Positions 1-8,752 are shown, numbered from the stretch's first letter. The stretch: 64,000 bases of DNA from Mucilaginibacter sp. PPCGB 2223 (GCF_001705515.1 NZ_MDJS01000001.1:1240001-1304000); one strand, 5' to 3'. Numbers and translations: made by a program. The notes: generated by a model from the letters alone, not told the origin.

Positions 1-188
1 CCGGAGGCGTATCTACCCTGTTGGAATGGGATGCCAACATACCAGAATATGATGAGCTGGTAGCCGAGGTGGGCAAGGCGCGCCAGGTTTTGTTAGGAGA
101 TTACCCTGATGTACCTGTTTATCGTTCTCCTTACCTTAATGCTGTTTCAAACCCCGTTGATCACCAGTTACAAATTACAAATGGCTGA
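1..188 (+). CDS. MNIO-family (DUF692) oxidase, C-terminal end only
   Basis: The left edge cuts this gene; about 61 codons remain, read in the frame starting at base 3 and ending in TGA at 186-188. The fragment begins GGVSTLLEWDANIPEYDEL and continues with a helix rich in Ala, Glu and Arg. This matches the C-terminus of DUF692 multinuclear non-haem iron oxidases (BufB, HvfB, MbnB type), which modify cysteines or other residues in ribosomal peptides. Its stop overlaps the start of the next gene by 8 bases (ATGGCTGA). That next gene is a DUF2063 protein, the usual partner of this family, which strengthens the call. A precursor peptide would be expected to the left of the window. The iron ligands lie outside what can be seen. 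Confidence 0.75.
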   Translation, partial: GGVSTLLEWDANIPEYDELVAEVGKARQVLLGDYPDVPVYRSPYLNAVSNPVDHQLQITNG

Positions 189-1020
189 ATTGGTTAACAT
201 ACAACGCTGGCTCACATCCATTATGGTTAAACCCGGCAGTTTAGCCGAAAAGGTTCAGCGTGCCGATCAGCATTATCACCTGGATCATAGCGCTGTAATA
301 CGGGGCACCGACCGGATGTCGCCACAGCAAAAAATCGGTATCTATGCACGGGGGTACATCGCACGGTTACTGGAATGCATGTCGGCCGAGTTCCCTGCCG
401 TTAAATACCTGATGGGCGAAGATCTGTTCGAAACATTTGCCAAGGCATACCTGATACGGGCACCTTCGACCTCTCCCGATCTGTACGACCTGGGCAAGCA
501 CTTCCCGGCTTTTTTAAAAGCATCGCAACCAAAAAACAAAGTTGTAGGCAATCAAACTTTCGATTTGCCCGTAGATTTAGCCACACTCGAACGCGCGATA
601 GCCGAGGCAGCACGTATTCCCGGCCTTGAATCGCAAATTCCGGATACATCATCCGAACCGGATATTTTCCATCTTTTCGGTGATGCGGGCATACATCCTT
701 CGCCTTGCATGCTGTTGTTGTACCTGCAATACCCGCTGATCGATTTCGTAAGAGCTGTTCAACATGATGAACAACCCGACGCGCCGCCCCCAGCCGAAAG
801 TTATGTAGTAGTAAGCCGTAAAAATTATATTGTTTATACACATACGCTGCTACCCTGGCAGTGGTTTTTCTTGAAGGGCCTGCAGAGCACTGGTAGTTAT
901 CGCAAGGCGGTTGAGGATGCCGCCCGGTCATCGGGCGAAAGTACGGATAGCATCATGGCCGATTTAGTGTTATGGTTGCCAATAGCCGAAAATTTTGGCT
1001 ATGTATACAGGGCTCTATAA
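181..1020 (+). CDS. DUF2063 (BufC/HvfC-like) DNA-binding-domain partner of MNIO enzyme
   Basis: This is a 279-residue protein starting at ATG 181, which overlaps the stop of the DUF692 gene. An upstream in-frame ATG at 109 exists but lies deep inside that gene, so 181 is preferred. Residues about 5-100 resemble the DUF2063 N-terminal domain (ARGYIARLLECMSAEFPAVKYLMGEDLF), and the remainder fits the C-terminal part of the family. In characterised MNIO systems this protein is the peptide-recruiting partner that helps the oxidase bind its precursor; it is not shown to bind DNA. The translationally coupled pair suggests an operon entering from the left. The modified peptide itself is not in the window, so the product is unknown. 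Confidence 0.75.
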   Translation: MAELVNIQRWLTSIMVKPGSLAEKVQRADQHYHLDHSAVIRGTDRMSPQQKIGIYARGYIARLLECMSAEFPAVKYLMGEDLFETFAKAYLIRAPSTSPDLYDLGKHFPAFLKASQPKNKVVGNQTFDLPVDLATLERAIAEAARIPGLESQIPDTSSEPDIFHLFGDAGIHPSPCMLLLYLQYPLIDFVRAVQHDEQPDAPPPAESYVVVSRKNYIVYTHTLLPWQWFFLKGLQSTGSYRKAVEDAARSSGESTDSIMADLVLWLPIAENFGYVYRAL

Positions 1021-1083
1021 TTCTCAGCAAAACTATCACAATATGGTATTGTAAATATCGTTTCGGCCATTGTACATTTGGTC

Positions 1084-1578
1084 ATGAAAAAAGTCATCGA
1101 AACCGTTACCCAAACCAGGAAAAGCGCGCTTGAATGCGTGAAAGATTTAACTATCGATCAGCTGAACTATATTCCGGATGGGTTCATCAATAACATAGCC
1201 TGGAACCTTGGGCACATGGTAGCTGCCCAGCAGGGCGTTTGCTACAAACGCTCCGGCGATACGCCGATGCATATTACCGATGAGTTTTTTACCATGTTTA
1301 AGCCCGGCAGTAAACCCGAGCGGTTTATCACCCGGCAGGAAGTGGATGAGATCGCCAAACTGATGTTCTCAACTCTTGAGCAGTTGGAAACCGATTATCA
1401 GAACAATATTTTTGGCCCGCACGCCCCATGGACGACCCGCTACGGAGTAACTATCAATAACCTCGATGAAGCCATTGGCTTTTTACCTTTTCACGAGGGT
1501 TTGCATTTTGGCTACATTATGGCCCTGAAACGTGCAGTTAACGCCCTTGCAGATAAAGGCGAACTGATGGAACCCTGA
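1084..1578 (+). CDS. DinB-like family protein
   Basis: This 164-residue four-helix protein starts at ATG 1084 (MKKVIETVTQ); a TTG six bases earlier is less likely. The DinB/YfiT-type metal site is suggested by histidines in NLGHMVAAQQ (about residue 46) and in FHEGLHFGYIM (about residue 144). The family includes metal-binding proteins, some thiol S-transferases, and many members of unknown role. It lies 63 bases after the DUF2063 gene on the same strand. Co-transcription is possible, but there is no sequence proof. The specific reaction cannot be told from the sequence. Confidence 0.75.
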   Translation: MKKVIETVTQTRKSALECVKDLTIDQLNYIPDGFINNIAWNLGHMVAAQQGVCYKRSGDTPMHITDEFFTMFKPGSKPERFITRQEVDEIAKLMFSTLEQLETDYQNNIFGPHAPWTTRYGVTINNLDEAIGFLPFHEGLHFGYIMALKRAVNALADKGELMEP

Positions 1579-1693
1579 ATTTTTTTCATGATAGAAAAGT
1601 ACAATATCCTGATAAATACGCACAAAAAACGTAGAGTATTGTGATTGAAATTAGGAGGCATTATTCAGCTTTCAATTTTAATACTATTCTACC

Positions 1694-3310
1694 GTGATCA
1701 ATAACAACAAACCTAAAGAGATAACGCTCGTTGCCAGCGGCGATTCGCGTATTGCCGCAAACCAAAATTGCTGGCAGGCGCAGGCCGAAATGGAGCAGTT
1801 GCTTACCAAAGCAATTGAAAATGCCGGTTATTCGGTTAAACGCGCCCACGCCTATAATGCGGAGAAGAAACATGGCTTTATCGATTCGCAAAAAATGGGT
1901 ATCGAAGTTTTTAAGACCATCGATCCTGATGCGCCGCTCATCGTTGCCGAAAGTGTCTGGCAATACAGTCACCATGTTTTAGCAGGTTTAACCACGCACA
2001 AAGGCCCTATCATCACCGTTGCCAATTGGAGCGGCATGTGGCCGGGTTTGGTTGGGATGCTCAACTTAAACGGCTCGTTAACCAAAGCCGGTGTGTTATA
2101 CAGCACCATCTGGAGCGAAAAGTTTGACGACAAATTCTTTCTGGATGCCTTAAACGAATGGCTCACCACCGGTAAGATAAAACACGATACCTCGCACGTA
2201 AAGGATTACGACCTGGTAAAAATACCGCTCGACGAAGAACAAACCGGGCGTTCATTCGCCAAAAAATTCCGTGCTAACAAAGCTATTATGGGCGTGTTCG
2301 ACGAAGGCTGCATGGGGATGTACAATGCCATCGTGCCTGACCATTTATTACATCCAACCGGTATTTTTAAAGAGCGATTGAGCCAGTCGGCGCTGTATGC
2401 AGCTATGCAACTGGTGAAAGATGAAGAAGCCGAAGCCGCCTTGCAATGGATGCTCGATAAAGGTATGCACTTTAACTGGGGTACCGACGAAAAGAATGAG
2501 CTTACCCGCAGCCAAACGCTCGAGCAATGCAAAATGTATATCGCCGCCGGCCGCATGGCCGATTATTTTGGCTGCGATACCATCGGCATACAATACCAGC
2601 AGGGTATGAAAGATATAACCGCCACCAGTGACCTGGCCGAGGGCTTGTTCAATAATATTGAGCGCCCTCCGATTTTTGATGAGACGGGTAAAGAAGTCTT
2701 CGAAGGGCATGCTATCCCCCACTTTAACGAGGTTGACGAATGCGCCGGTATTGACGCGGTACTGACTTATAAGCTGTGGCAGGAATTAGGTATGAGCGGC
2801 GAAAATACGCTGCACGATATCCGCTGGGGTGAGCATTACAAAGGCGATGGTATCGACGATTTTGTATGGGTGTTCCTGATCTCGGGTGCGGTCCCCGCTT
2901 CACACCTTATCGGCGGTTATGCCGGCGCTTCCAGCGAACGCCAGCCGCCTATGTTCTTCCCTAAAGGCGGCGGTACTTTAAAAGGTGTCAGCAAACCTGG
3001 TAATATTGTTTGGAGCCGGGTTTATGTGATGAACAATGCGCTGCATTGCGATTTAGGTGTGGGCGAAGTTGCCCAATTGCCTGCTGCCGAAACTCAGCGC
3101 CGCTGGAATGAAACCACACCGCCATGGCCCATCATGCACGGCATGCTCAAAGGCGTTTCACGCGATCAGCTGATGGCACGTCACCAATCGAACCATATCC
3201 ACGTAGTATATTGCGATGATGCTGCCACGGCTGTTAAAGCCTGCCGCATCAAAGCCGCTGCGTTTGATGAACTGGGAATCTCTGTCCATCTCTGCGGCGA
3301 TATCTCATAA
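1694..3310 (+). CDS. L-fucose/L-arabinose isomerase-family protein
   Basis: This is a 538-residue cytosolic protein. GTG at 1694 is the only plausible start, because an in-frame TAA lies at 1679-1681 and the protein reads well from the first codon. Segments such as [41 protein letters not shown] and a late [10 protein letters not shown] resemble the fucose isomerase fold, where acidic and histidine side chains bind Mn2+ and the open-chain sugar. The family interconverts aldoses and ketoses. No sugar kinase, aldolase or transporter lies beside it, so the physiological substrate is unclear; it may be a family member with another role. A strong hairpin terminator follows 10 bases after the stop. 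Confidence 0.6.
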   Translation: MINNNKPKEITLVASGDSRIAANQNCWQAQAEMEQLLTKAIENAGYSVKRAHAYNAEKKHGFIDSQKMGIEVFKTIDPDAPLIVAESVWQYSHHVLAGLTTHKGPIITVANWSGMWPGLVGMLNLNGSLTKAGVLYSTIWSEKFDDKFFLDALNEWLTTGKIKHDTSHVKDYDLVKIPLDEEQTGRSFAKKFRANKAIMGVFDEGCMGMYNAIVPDHLLHPTGIFKERLSQSALYAAMQLVKDEEAEAALQWMLDKGMHFNWGTDEKNELTRSQTLEQCKMYIAAGRMADYFGCDTIGIQYQQGMKDITATSDLAEGLFNNIERPPIFDETGKEVFEGHAIPHFNEVDECAGIDAVLTYKLWQELGMSGENTLHDIRWGEHYKGDGIDDFVWVFLISGAVPASHLIGGYAGASSERQPPMFFPKGGGTLKGVSKPGNIVWSRVYVMNNALHCDLGVGEVAQLPAAETQRRWNETTPPWPIMHGMLKGVSRDQLMARHQSNHIHVVYCDDAATAVKACRIKAAAFDELGISVHLCGDIS

Positions 3311-3319
3311 AACAAAAAA

Positions 3320-3357
3320 GGGAAGGCATATTGCCTTCCCTTAAACTTCTTTTTTTG
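3320..3357. terminator. Bidirectional rho-independent terminator
   Basis: A perfect 9-bp stem (GGGAAGGCA, 3320-3328, against 3332-3340) with a 3-base loop is followed by a T-rich run on the plus strand. It is preceded by a run of A, which becomes a T run on the minus strand. It can end the isomerase transcript from the left and the small peptide gene from the right. Confidence 0.85.
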
Positions 3358-3370
3358 GGTTAATTGCTAT

Positions 3371-3454
3371 TTAGTGGTTTGCTACTTTTTTTGCAGGAAC
3401 CAATGGTAACAAAATACAAGCAATAACAGCAGCAACTTCTAATACAGTGATCAT
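3371..3454 (-). CDS. Small hydrophobic peptide (27 residues)
   Basis: A minus-strand open frame runs from ATG at 3454 to TAA at 3371. It encodes a 27-residue peptide that begins MITVLEVAAVIACILLPLVP and ends in a basic tail (AKK, then VANH). The first 20 residues are a single hydrophobic helix with one Cys, long enough to span or insert in the inner membrane, and the tail looks cytoplasmic (positive-inside). The frame sits immediately before a strong terminator that works in its direction, with a long gene-free AT-rich stretch upstream. No clear ribosome site is visible, as is normal in this phylum. I do not recognise a named family. It could be a structural small membrane protein or a leader peptide. 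Confidence 0.5.
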   Translation of the reverse strand: MITVLEVAAVIACILLPLVPAKKVANH

Positions 3455-4076
3455 GTCTTTAATTTTTTTGAGTTTTAATTATTTAATTTTTTCCGGAATA
3501 ACCCTCATTCTGTCATAGGAGGGGTAACCTGATATGGTAGAATAAGATATTACTCTTCTGACCCGGTAGCCGCTAATAATGTGCCATTGCAAAAGCCATC
3601 CCCTTTGTCAAAAAAAAGTCAGCTTTTGAAATTTGCAGATATCCAACAATCACTGGCAAATTTTATCAGCATCTGTAATTTATTTGCGATTCCTCTTTTT
3701 TGTCGTGAAAAATCCTCCCAAGAGAGAAATAAAAAGAACTAAATAAAAAATAGCTAAAAAACAGTGTCTGAAAATCAAAAAATCAGTTAAAACTGAAAAT
3801 TCTGATCATAAAATCATAAAAAAAAGACGAATTCGTCTTTTTCAGCGAATCAAAACACCATTACCGACCATTTTATGAGAAGATTTGAAGAAATTCAAGA
3901 CTGTCATACAAATAATTGTCGTCGAAAAAATATTTTTGACAATTTGTCACCAAACATGACACACTTTAAATACATGACAAAACAACAGGAATTTTCCTGC
4001 CAAAAGCCTGCCAAAAGCACTAACATGGATAAAAAACGGTTACTCTATCGCGATTATAGGGTATGCCAAAATCTGA
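3455..4076. other. AT-rich gene-free stretch with a zero-loop palindrome
   Basis: There is no convincing gene in these roughly 620 bases. The part from about 3600 to 3990 is very AT-rich. At 3821-3842 there is a perfect 22-base palindrome (AAAAAGACGAA and its complement) around an EcoRI-like GAATTC. Its T run could make it a weak terminator or a protein-binding site. The stretch could contain the promoter and leader of the 27-codon gene. A 72-codon plus-strand frame from 3875 has unnatural composition and runs into the next gene. Confidence 0.4.
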
Positions 4077-4532
4077 TTACTTACTTACCTTGATGCGCTT
4101 TAGCCAGTTGTAAACGTAGCACCCGGCACAGAAACCGGCGAATGCCTCCAGAGAAGCAAATACCAAAACTACCGATGCTAATAGCTTTGCCACTAAAATA
4201 AACGTGATGAGAAATGCAATCAGCGTAAGTGATAAAAACAGCAAACCAACCAAAGCTGCAAACTTCTTGGGCGCACGGGCTACAGGTTTGGGTTTTGCAC
4301 CTGCCTGTTTAACTACCGAACCGCTTGCAATGGCCAGCAAACTGTAATTATTCAGATTTAATACCCGGGCTAAAAAATCGATCAATAAAAAGACGAGTAT
4401 TGGCCAACTATTCGTCAGCAAGAAACAGGCCGAGAGGACCACAACACAAAATGCAGTTACACGCACTTTATTTTCATCGACCGTTACGCCATCAACCGGG
4501 CAAGCTATATTATTATTATTATTATTATTCAT
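4077..4532 (-). CDS. DUF4395 family membrane protein
   Basis: This 151-residue inner-membrane protein starts at ATG 4532. The open frame extends further upstream, but that extension runs through the tRNA-Cys gene, so it is rejected. A run of seven Asn follows the start (encoded by a perfect AAT repeat), then IACPVDGVTVDENKVR, the N-terminal signature of DUF4395. Two hydrophobic hairpins follow (residues about 30-60 and 88-135), and there is a CAGC pair near the C-terminus (FCAGCYVYNW). The function of the family is unknown; the paired cysteines hint at redox or metal chemistry. It begins 12 bases downstream of tRNA-Cys on the same strand and may share its transcript. Confidence 0.75.
   Translation of the reverse strand: MNNNNNNNIACPVDGVTVDENKVRVTAFCVVVLSACFLLTNSWPILVFLLIDFLARVLNLNNYSLLAIASGSVVKQAGAKPKPVARAPKKFAALVGLLFLSLTLIAFLITFILVAKLLASVVLVFASLEAFAGFCAGCYVYNWLKRIKVSK
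4509..4529 (-). repeat. AAT trinucleotide microsatellite directly after a start codon
   Basis: Seven perfect AAT units (coding strand) give Asn2-Asn8 of the DUF4395 protein. Unit gain or loss would change the length of the Asn run without shifting the frame. It could also affect translation initiation, since it lies within the first codons. Confidence 0.85.
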
Positions 4533-4544
4533 AACCAAAAACTG

Positions 4545-4615
4545 AGGCCAGAAGCGGATTTGAACCGCTGTAAAAGGTTTTGCAGACCTCTGCCTTACCA
4601 CTCGACCATCTGGCC
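4545..4615 (-). tRNA. tRNA-Cys (GCA)
   Basis: A 71-base cloverleaf lies on the minus strand. The 7-bp acceptor stem GGCCAGA/TCTGGCC (4609-4615 with 4546-4552) is perfect. The anticodon GCA is at 4581-4583 in a CTGCAAA loop, and the T arm has GGTTCAAATC. The discriminator base is U, as expected for tRNA-Cys. CCA is not encoded. Confidence 0.95.
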
Positions 4616-4702
4616 CTAATAATATCCGGGCGCATCAGCGCCCGGATATCCTGCTTTACAAACTGTTACTAAATGAGGTCAGTCGATTTATTTTCCTGTT
4701 TG

Positions 4703-5344
4703 TCAGGCAGACCGGCGGGTGTTTAAAAACAAGCCCGATTGGTAAACTTCGTCCAAAAGCTTATCTGTGTTTAGTTTGGCGTCGGTGTTCCAGTTGCTGT
4801 AACTAAATAATACCTGTCTGTAAGGATTCAAAACAAATGTTGCCAAAAGCGGCACATCGGCATCAACGCCTGAAAATCGCTCCCAAACCGGACTATTTTT
4901 GTGATAAATACCAAACTTTTCGGCGAGATTGTGTGCGGCATCGAAATAGAAATTGAGTGTCAGGTTATTTTCCCAGGCAAGCTTTTGCAGTTCAGCACTC
5001 CTGTCATCAGTAATTATGACCAGATTGCCGCCATTTGCTCTCACTTCGGTATTGATCCTGTTCATCTCTTTAACAAACTCCAGCCCCTCCTGGCCCCAAT
5101 GGTGCGAGTAAAAACTTAAAACCAATGGTTTATTCACCAATTGGCGTATGGCCAGGTGATTGTGAGTTTCGGCACCATTAAAAAACTGCTGCCAGGCATT
5201 AAAATTATTAGCGAAAGTAAATTGTGATATGGTGGCTCCTGCCCTGACCGGACTGAGCTGACGGTATTTTTTAAGTTGCAACAAAAGCTCGGGTTGTATT
5301 TCAACAAGGTCGAAGTCGGGATATTGATAATTCAGAAAAGACAT
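4703..5344 (-). CDS. AhpC/TSA-like redoxin-fold protein lacking all cysteines
   Basis: This 213-residue protein has a thioredoxin-like core: strand LVLSFYSHHWG (about residue 73), helix GLEFVKEMNRINTEVRANGG, strand NLVIITDDRS, and later FYFDAAHNLAEKFGIY and TFVLNPYRQVLFSY. That order matches peroxiredoxin/AhpC-TSA proteins. The position that normally holds the peroxidatic or CxxC cysteine reads SHHWG, and the whole protein contains no cysteine, so classical peroxidase or disulfide activity is not expected. It is divergent from an ArsR-type regulator across about 300 bases, which suggests that regulator controls it. The role is unknown; it could be a non-catalytic redoxin or a carrier. Confidence 0.65.
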   Translation of the reverse strand: MSFLNYQYPDFDLVEIQPELLLQLKKYRQLSPVRAGATISQFTFANNFNAWQQFFNGAETHNHLAIRQLVNKPLVLSFYSHHWGQEGLEFVKEMNRINTEVRANGGNLVIITDDRSAELQKLAWENNLTLNFYFDAAHNLAEKFGIYHKNSPVWERFSGVDADVPLLATFVLNPYRQVLFSYSNWNTDAKLNTDKLLDEVYQSGLFLNTRRSA

Positions 5345-5641
5345 TTTATTTAAATTTTTAGATTAATGAATGTGTGTATTTTGGGGGTTTGCTTTAAATG
5401 CAACAACACATTCGGTCAATCCCGCCACAAGCACAACTTAAAAGGTTTTTAAAAATCTGTTTTTTTGATTCCACAATACTCATTGCTTTTGTTTTGATAA
5501 AGCAAATGTAAAATAATTTCTATAAAATCTATAGACATTATATATTTTATTAAGAAAAAAATCAATATTACACTTAACTAACTGATTATTTGACAGTTAT
5601 TTTTTCCAATGCAAATAGATATATTTGTCTGCAGCAGAGTT
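5345..5641. promoter_or_regulatory. Divergent control region of redoxin and ArsR genes
   Basis: The interval between the two divergent genes is AT-rich. ATAAAAT at 5522-5528 and its inverted copy ATTTTAT at 5544-5550 flank a near-palindromic core, a layout that could bind a dimeric ArsR repressor. TATATTTG at 5620-5627 fits the Bacteroidota -7 box for the regulator, but no -33 box lies at the usual spacing. Confidence 0.3.
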
Positions 5642-5917
5642 ATGGATTTGAAACAAGCCGAACGTATATCAAAAGCTTTAGCCGACCCCTATCGCTTACG
5701 TATTATAGAAGCAGTACAAAGTAAGGGCGATTGGTTTCCGTACACTACAGTGCTTGGTATGCTTAACCTGGCACAATCGACCATATCGCACCACATCAGG
5801 CAACTAACGGATACTGGTTTATTGCTTGCGCAAAAGCAGGGACGAAATAGCAGTTACAAGGTAAATAAAGAGCTTTTTACTGCGTATATCAGTTATCTGA
5901 ACCGTTTTAAAGAATAA
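5642..5917 (+). CDS. ArsR-family winged-helix regulator
   Basis: This 91-residue protein starts at ATG 5642 (MDLKQAERISKALADPYRLR). An alternative ATG at 5609 would add 11 poorly fitting residues and would place a TATATTTG promoter-like box inside the gene. The fold is a typical ArsR winged helix: ALADPYRLRIIEAV, recognition helix LAQSTISHHIRQLTDTGLL, then the wing with KQGRNSSYKV. The metal-binding ELCVC-type motif is absent and the protein has no cysteine, so it is unlikely to be a metal sensor of the classical kind. The likely target is the divergent redoxin gene and perhaps itself. Confidence 0.8.
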   Translation: MDLKQAERISKALADPYRLRIIEAVQSKGDWFPYTTVLGMLNLAQSTISHHIRQLTDTGLLLAQKQGRNSSYKVNKELFTAYISYLNRFKE

Positions 5918-6062
5918 AGCACATGCTGCTTCCATTCCTGAGTTGTTCTTTACCGTCTAATTGATCGCACCTTAATGTTTTTGAAATAAATTAAAATGAG
6001 TTTTTGAAATTCGTCTGTTTTTGCGTAAAATTGCAGCCTCGTTAAAAAAACGATGAATAACC

Positions 6063-6136
6063 GCGCCTATAGCTCAGTCGGTTAGAGTAGAAGACTCATA
6101 ATCTTTTGGTCCCTGGTTCGAGCCCAGGTGGGCGCA
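6063..6136 (+). tRNA. tRNA with CAU anticodon (Met, or Ile2)
   Basis: A 74-base cloverleaf is formed. The acceptor stem GCGCCTA pairs with TGGGCGC (one G-T pair), the D arm is AGCTCAGTCGGTTAGAG, the anticodon CAT is at 6097-6099, and the T arm CCTGG-TTCGAGC-CCAGG is perfect; the discriminator is A. CAU is shared by elongator Met, initiator Met and the lysidine-modified Ile2 tRNA. The first pair is G-C, which argues against the initiator. The anticodon arm resembles Ile2 as much as Met, so identity is left open. Confidence 0.9.
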
Positions 6137-6162
6137 CTGAAAGTGATTTATCAAGAATCACA

Positions 6163-6198
6163 AACCCTCAAAATAGCTTATTTTGAGGGTTTTTTCAT
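6163..6198 (+). terminator. Rho-independent terminator after the CAU tRNA
   Basis: A perfect 13-bp stem starting AACCCTCAAAATA (6163-6175 with 6179-6191) has a 3-base loop and is followed by TTTTTCATTTTTTT. It ends the tRNA transcript, and its complement could also stop readthrough from the convergent outer-membrane gene. Confidence 0.85.
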
Positions 6199-6295
6199 TT
6201 TTTTACCCCGGTGCGCTAAAAATGGAGTACGCCCAAAATTACTATGTCACCCCAACGCTACCTCATTAGATTTTTAGAGCAGTATTATACCATTT

Positions 6296-8752
6296 TCAAT
6301 TCGTCCTGCCCTTTTCGTCTTCCGCACCGCCGTTGTTGTGATCTCGCTTGCGGGCGTTGGCCTGTTTACCAAAACGGTAAGAAAAAGCCAGGCCGATACG
6401 GCGGATATCTGTTTCCTTAGTGGAAAATGCCGCTACCCGATCAATGCCGATCGTTTGCGATTGAGACCGGTTGAATGTATTGAGCAGATCGTTTATGGTA
6501 AGCGTGAACGAACCCTGACCTTTTAACATATTCTTCCGTAAAGCAGCACTGATGTTGTAGACACTACTGTTGGCAGCCTGTTGCCCGAAACTTTGCTTAC
6601 CTGGGAAAAAGCCATCCAGTTCGGCGCTCCAATCCGGCCCGATCCTGAACTCGTTGGATGTTTCGATCTCGTGGATATTGGTCCGCTGGTCGACCCGGAC
6701 GCCTTGCGCGCTCCCTTTATTGATGATATAGATAAGCACTGCATTAGCATGAAGTGTCCACCATTTCAGCGGGTCGAACGAAACATACGGAACGAAAGCG
6801 AAATTTTGATTGTTGATGAAATTATAAGGACGGGTAATCAAAACATTGCCCAAGGCTTGTGTAAGCAACTGTGCCTGGTTATTGCCCCAACCATAGCCGG
6901 CGCTGATGCTGACATACTGCCGGAAATTATATTGCAGGCCGAAACCATTAGTTGGTGTGGGTACAAGTGCCAGGTTACCGGTAGTATACGAATACTGGTC
7001 GCGGTAAAATAAGAAAGGGTTAAGTTGCTGATAACCGGGGCGTCTGATCTTTTGAGAATAACTCAGCGTCAGTCGACTATGTCCGGCGCTATCCAGTTTA
7101 TAAGAAAGATACACAGAGGGGAACACATTGGTATAATGCCGTGTAAAGACAGAGTCTGCTGTCAGGATATTGCCAAACTGGTGCCCGGAAGCATTGGTGT
7201 TTTCCAACCGCAACCCGGCCTGAAAGCCCAGCTGTTTCCAACTCTTCTTCAAATTGAGGTAAACAGCATTGATATTTTCGGCATATCGAAAACGATTGCT
7301 TTTGCTATAATCAGGTTGATTAACCGAACTGCTTTGATTGAACCAGTTAAGCGCGTTATCGTTGATCACCATACTCGACTTTATACCCGCAGTAAATTCG
7401 GCTTTACCTGATAAAGGATGTGTAAAATCCGATTTGGCGGCATAAATGCGTGTATTACCCGGCGTGAGAAATATACGCTGCTGTATGCCGGAAAGGACGC
7501 CGCCTGCCTGGTAACTGGTTAAGTCTGACTGCTGATTGCCATCTGCATCCAGGTACACTGCATCCAGATCGGCTGTTACCTGGGTGCCCTGCTTGTCGAA
7601 CTTGTGCAGCAGGTTCAGGTTCAGATTGATATTTTGCGAAGTATATTGCCCGTCGGTATTCCCCGTCGCCGATGAGTCGGGCAACTGGTTATTGCCGTGC
7701 ATCTGGTTCGTATAACTTAGCCGGTCGTTTTTGGGGCGGGTATTACCAGTTAGCATCAGCCCAAATGTTGTATTTGGCCTTGAAAAATCCAGGCCCACCC
7801 GGCCGTTAAAGCCATTACTGGACTGGTGGTAAAAGCTATTTTGCGTGGTATGGTTGTTTAGCGAACCATCCGGGTTATCAAAAAAGCGTGAGTAACTCTC
7901 GGCACTGTAATTTTGGTCAAGGCTGTAGCTCAAATTACCGAACAGGTTAAAATTACTATTATGATAGTTCAGATTAAGCGCATTGTTGCTTCGCGCATAT
8001 TTGCCCTGGTTATAGGCCAATGAAATGCCGCCGTTAAAACCTTGGGCACGATTCTTTTTCAGGATGATATTGATCACCGCACCGCCTGTAGCATCATATT
8101 GGGCCGGCGGATTAGTGATGAGTTCAAATTGGTCAAGCATCCCGGCCGGCAGCGAGCGAAGATAAGCCGCCAGGTCGGCACCGCTCATATAAGTAGGCCG
8201 CCCGTCTATCAGCACCAATACATTACGTTTGCCGTTCAGGCTGATGTCGTCGTTCAGGTCGACCATTACGCCGGGGCTTTTCGACAGGGCTTCCAAAGCA
8301 TTGCCCCCCGAGGCGCTCAGCATGGCATCTACATTAACTATCGTGCGATCGATGCGTTGTTCAATCAATGGCTTTTTAGCCGAAATGGTGATCTCTTTAA
8401 GTGATTGCCGCTGATTCGGTTGTAAAATTATTGCAGGCAATGCCAGGGATGGTTGTGTTTTACTGATCATCAGTTGCCTGAGATCAAAAGTGTAATAACC
8501 CACGCAGGTAACCCGCAGAACGTAGTTACCTTCGGCCAACCGTTCAAAAATAAAGGCGCCGCTCTGCCCGGCTATCCGGGTTTGACGTATGGTGGTATCT
8601 GTTTGTGCACAAAGGATGACCGTTGCCCCTGCAAGTGGTGTATGCTTGGGGTCAACAACTGTTCCGTTGATATGGCCATTCCCCAGCTGGGCCAGAACAG
8701 GCCGGTTAAACAGCATCATAAACAATACAAGCAATGGCAATCTGGTTTTCAT
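6296..8752 (-). CDS. Outer-membrane beta-barrel protein, copy 1 (TonB-receptor-like)
   Basis: This 818-residue protein has a signal peptide (MKTRLPLLVLFMMLFNRPVLAQ). Next comes a carboxypeptidase-regulatory-like domain (GTVVDPKHTPLAGATVIL, residues about 30-110) and a plug-like segment (VNVDAMLSASGGNALEALSK; VLVLIDGRPTYMSGADL). A long barrel of the OMP_b-brl_3 type fills residues about 370-800. Such proteins sit in the outer membrane and probably import or sense a ligand. It is divergent from a LytS/LytT pair across 199 bases. A second copy of the same arrangement follows directly, so regulation by the neighbouring pair is a reasonable inference. The ligand is unknown. Confidence 0.85.
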   Translation of the reverse strand: MKTRLPLLVLFMMLFNRPVLAQLGNGHINGTVVDPKHTPLAGATVILCAQTDTTIRQTRIAGQSGAFIFERLAEGNYVLRVTCVGYYTFDLRQLMISKTQPSLALPAIILQPNQRQSLKEITISAKKPLIEQRIDRTIVNVDAMLSASGGNALEALSKSPGVMVDLNDDISLNGKRNVLVLIDGRPTYMSGADLAAYLRSLPAGMLDQFELITNPPAQYDATGGAVINIILKKNRAQGFNGGISLAYNQGKYARSNNALNLNYHNSNFNLFGNLSYSLDQNYSAESYSRFFDNPDGSLNNHTTQNSFYHQSSNGFNGRVGLDFSRPNTTFGLMLTGNTRPKNDRLSYTNQMHGNNQLPDSSATGNTDGQYTSQNINLNLNLLHKFDKQGTQVTADLDAVYLDADGNQQSDLTSYQAGGVLSGIQQRIFLTPGNTRIYAAKSDFTHPLSGKAEFTAGIKSSMVINDNALNWFNQSSSVNQPDYSKSNRFRYAENINAVYLNLKKSWKQLGFQAGLRLENTNASGHQFGNILTADSVFTRHYTNVFPSVYLSYKLDSAGHSRLTLSYSQKIRRPGYQQLNPFLFYRDQYSYTTGNLALVPTPTNGFGLQYNFRQYVSISAGYGWGNNQAQLLTQALGNVLITRPYNFINNQNFAFVPYVSFDPLKWWTLHANAVLIYIINKGSAQGVRVDQRTNIHEIETSNEFRIGPDWSAELDGFFPGKQSFGQQAANSSVYNISAALRKNMLKGQGSFTLTINDLLNTFNRSQSQTIGIDRVAAFSTKETDIRRIGLAFSYRFGKQANARKRDHNNGGAEDEKGRTN

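Noticed and set aside
401..931. 176-codon minus-strand frame
   Set aside because: Antisense to the DUF2063 gene; Cys/Arg-rich and unlike protein.
3875..4093. 72-codon plus-strand frame
   Set aside because: AT-rich, odd composition, overlaps the end of the DUF4395 gene in convergent direction, no start signal.
5620..5627. TATATTTG as a proven promoter of the ArsR gene
   Set aside because: It matches the -7 consensus, but the nearest TTTG is 27 bases away instead of about 19-21, so it is kept only as supporting evidence for the start choice.
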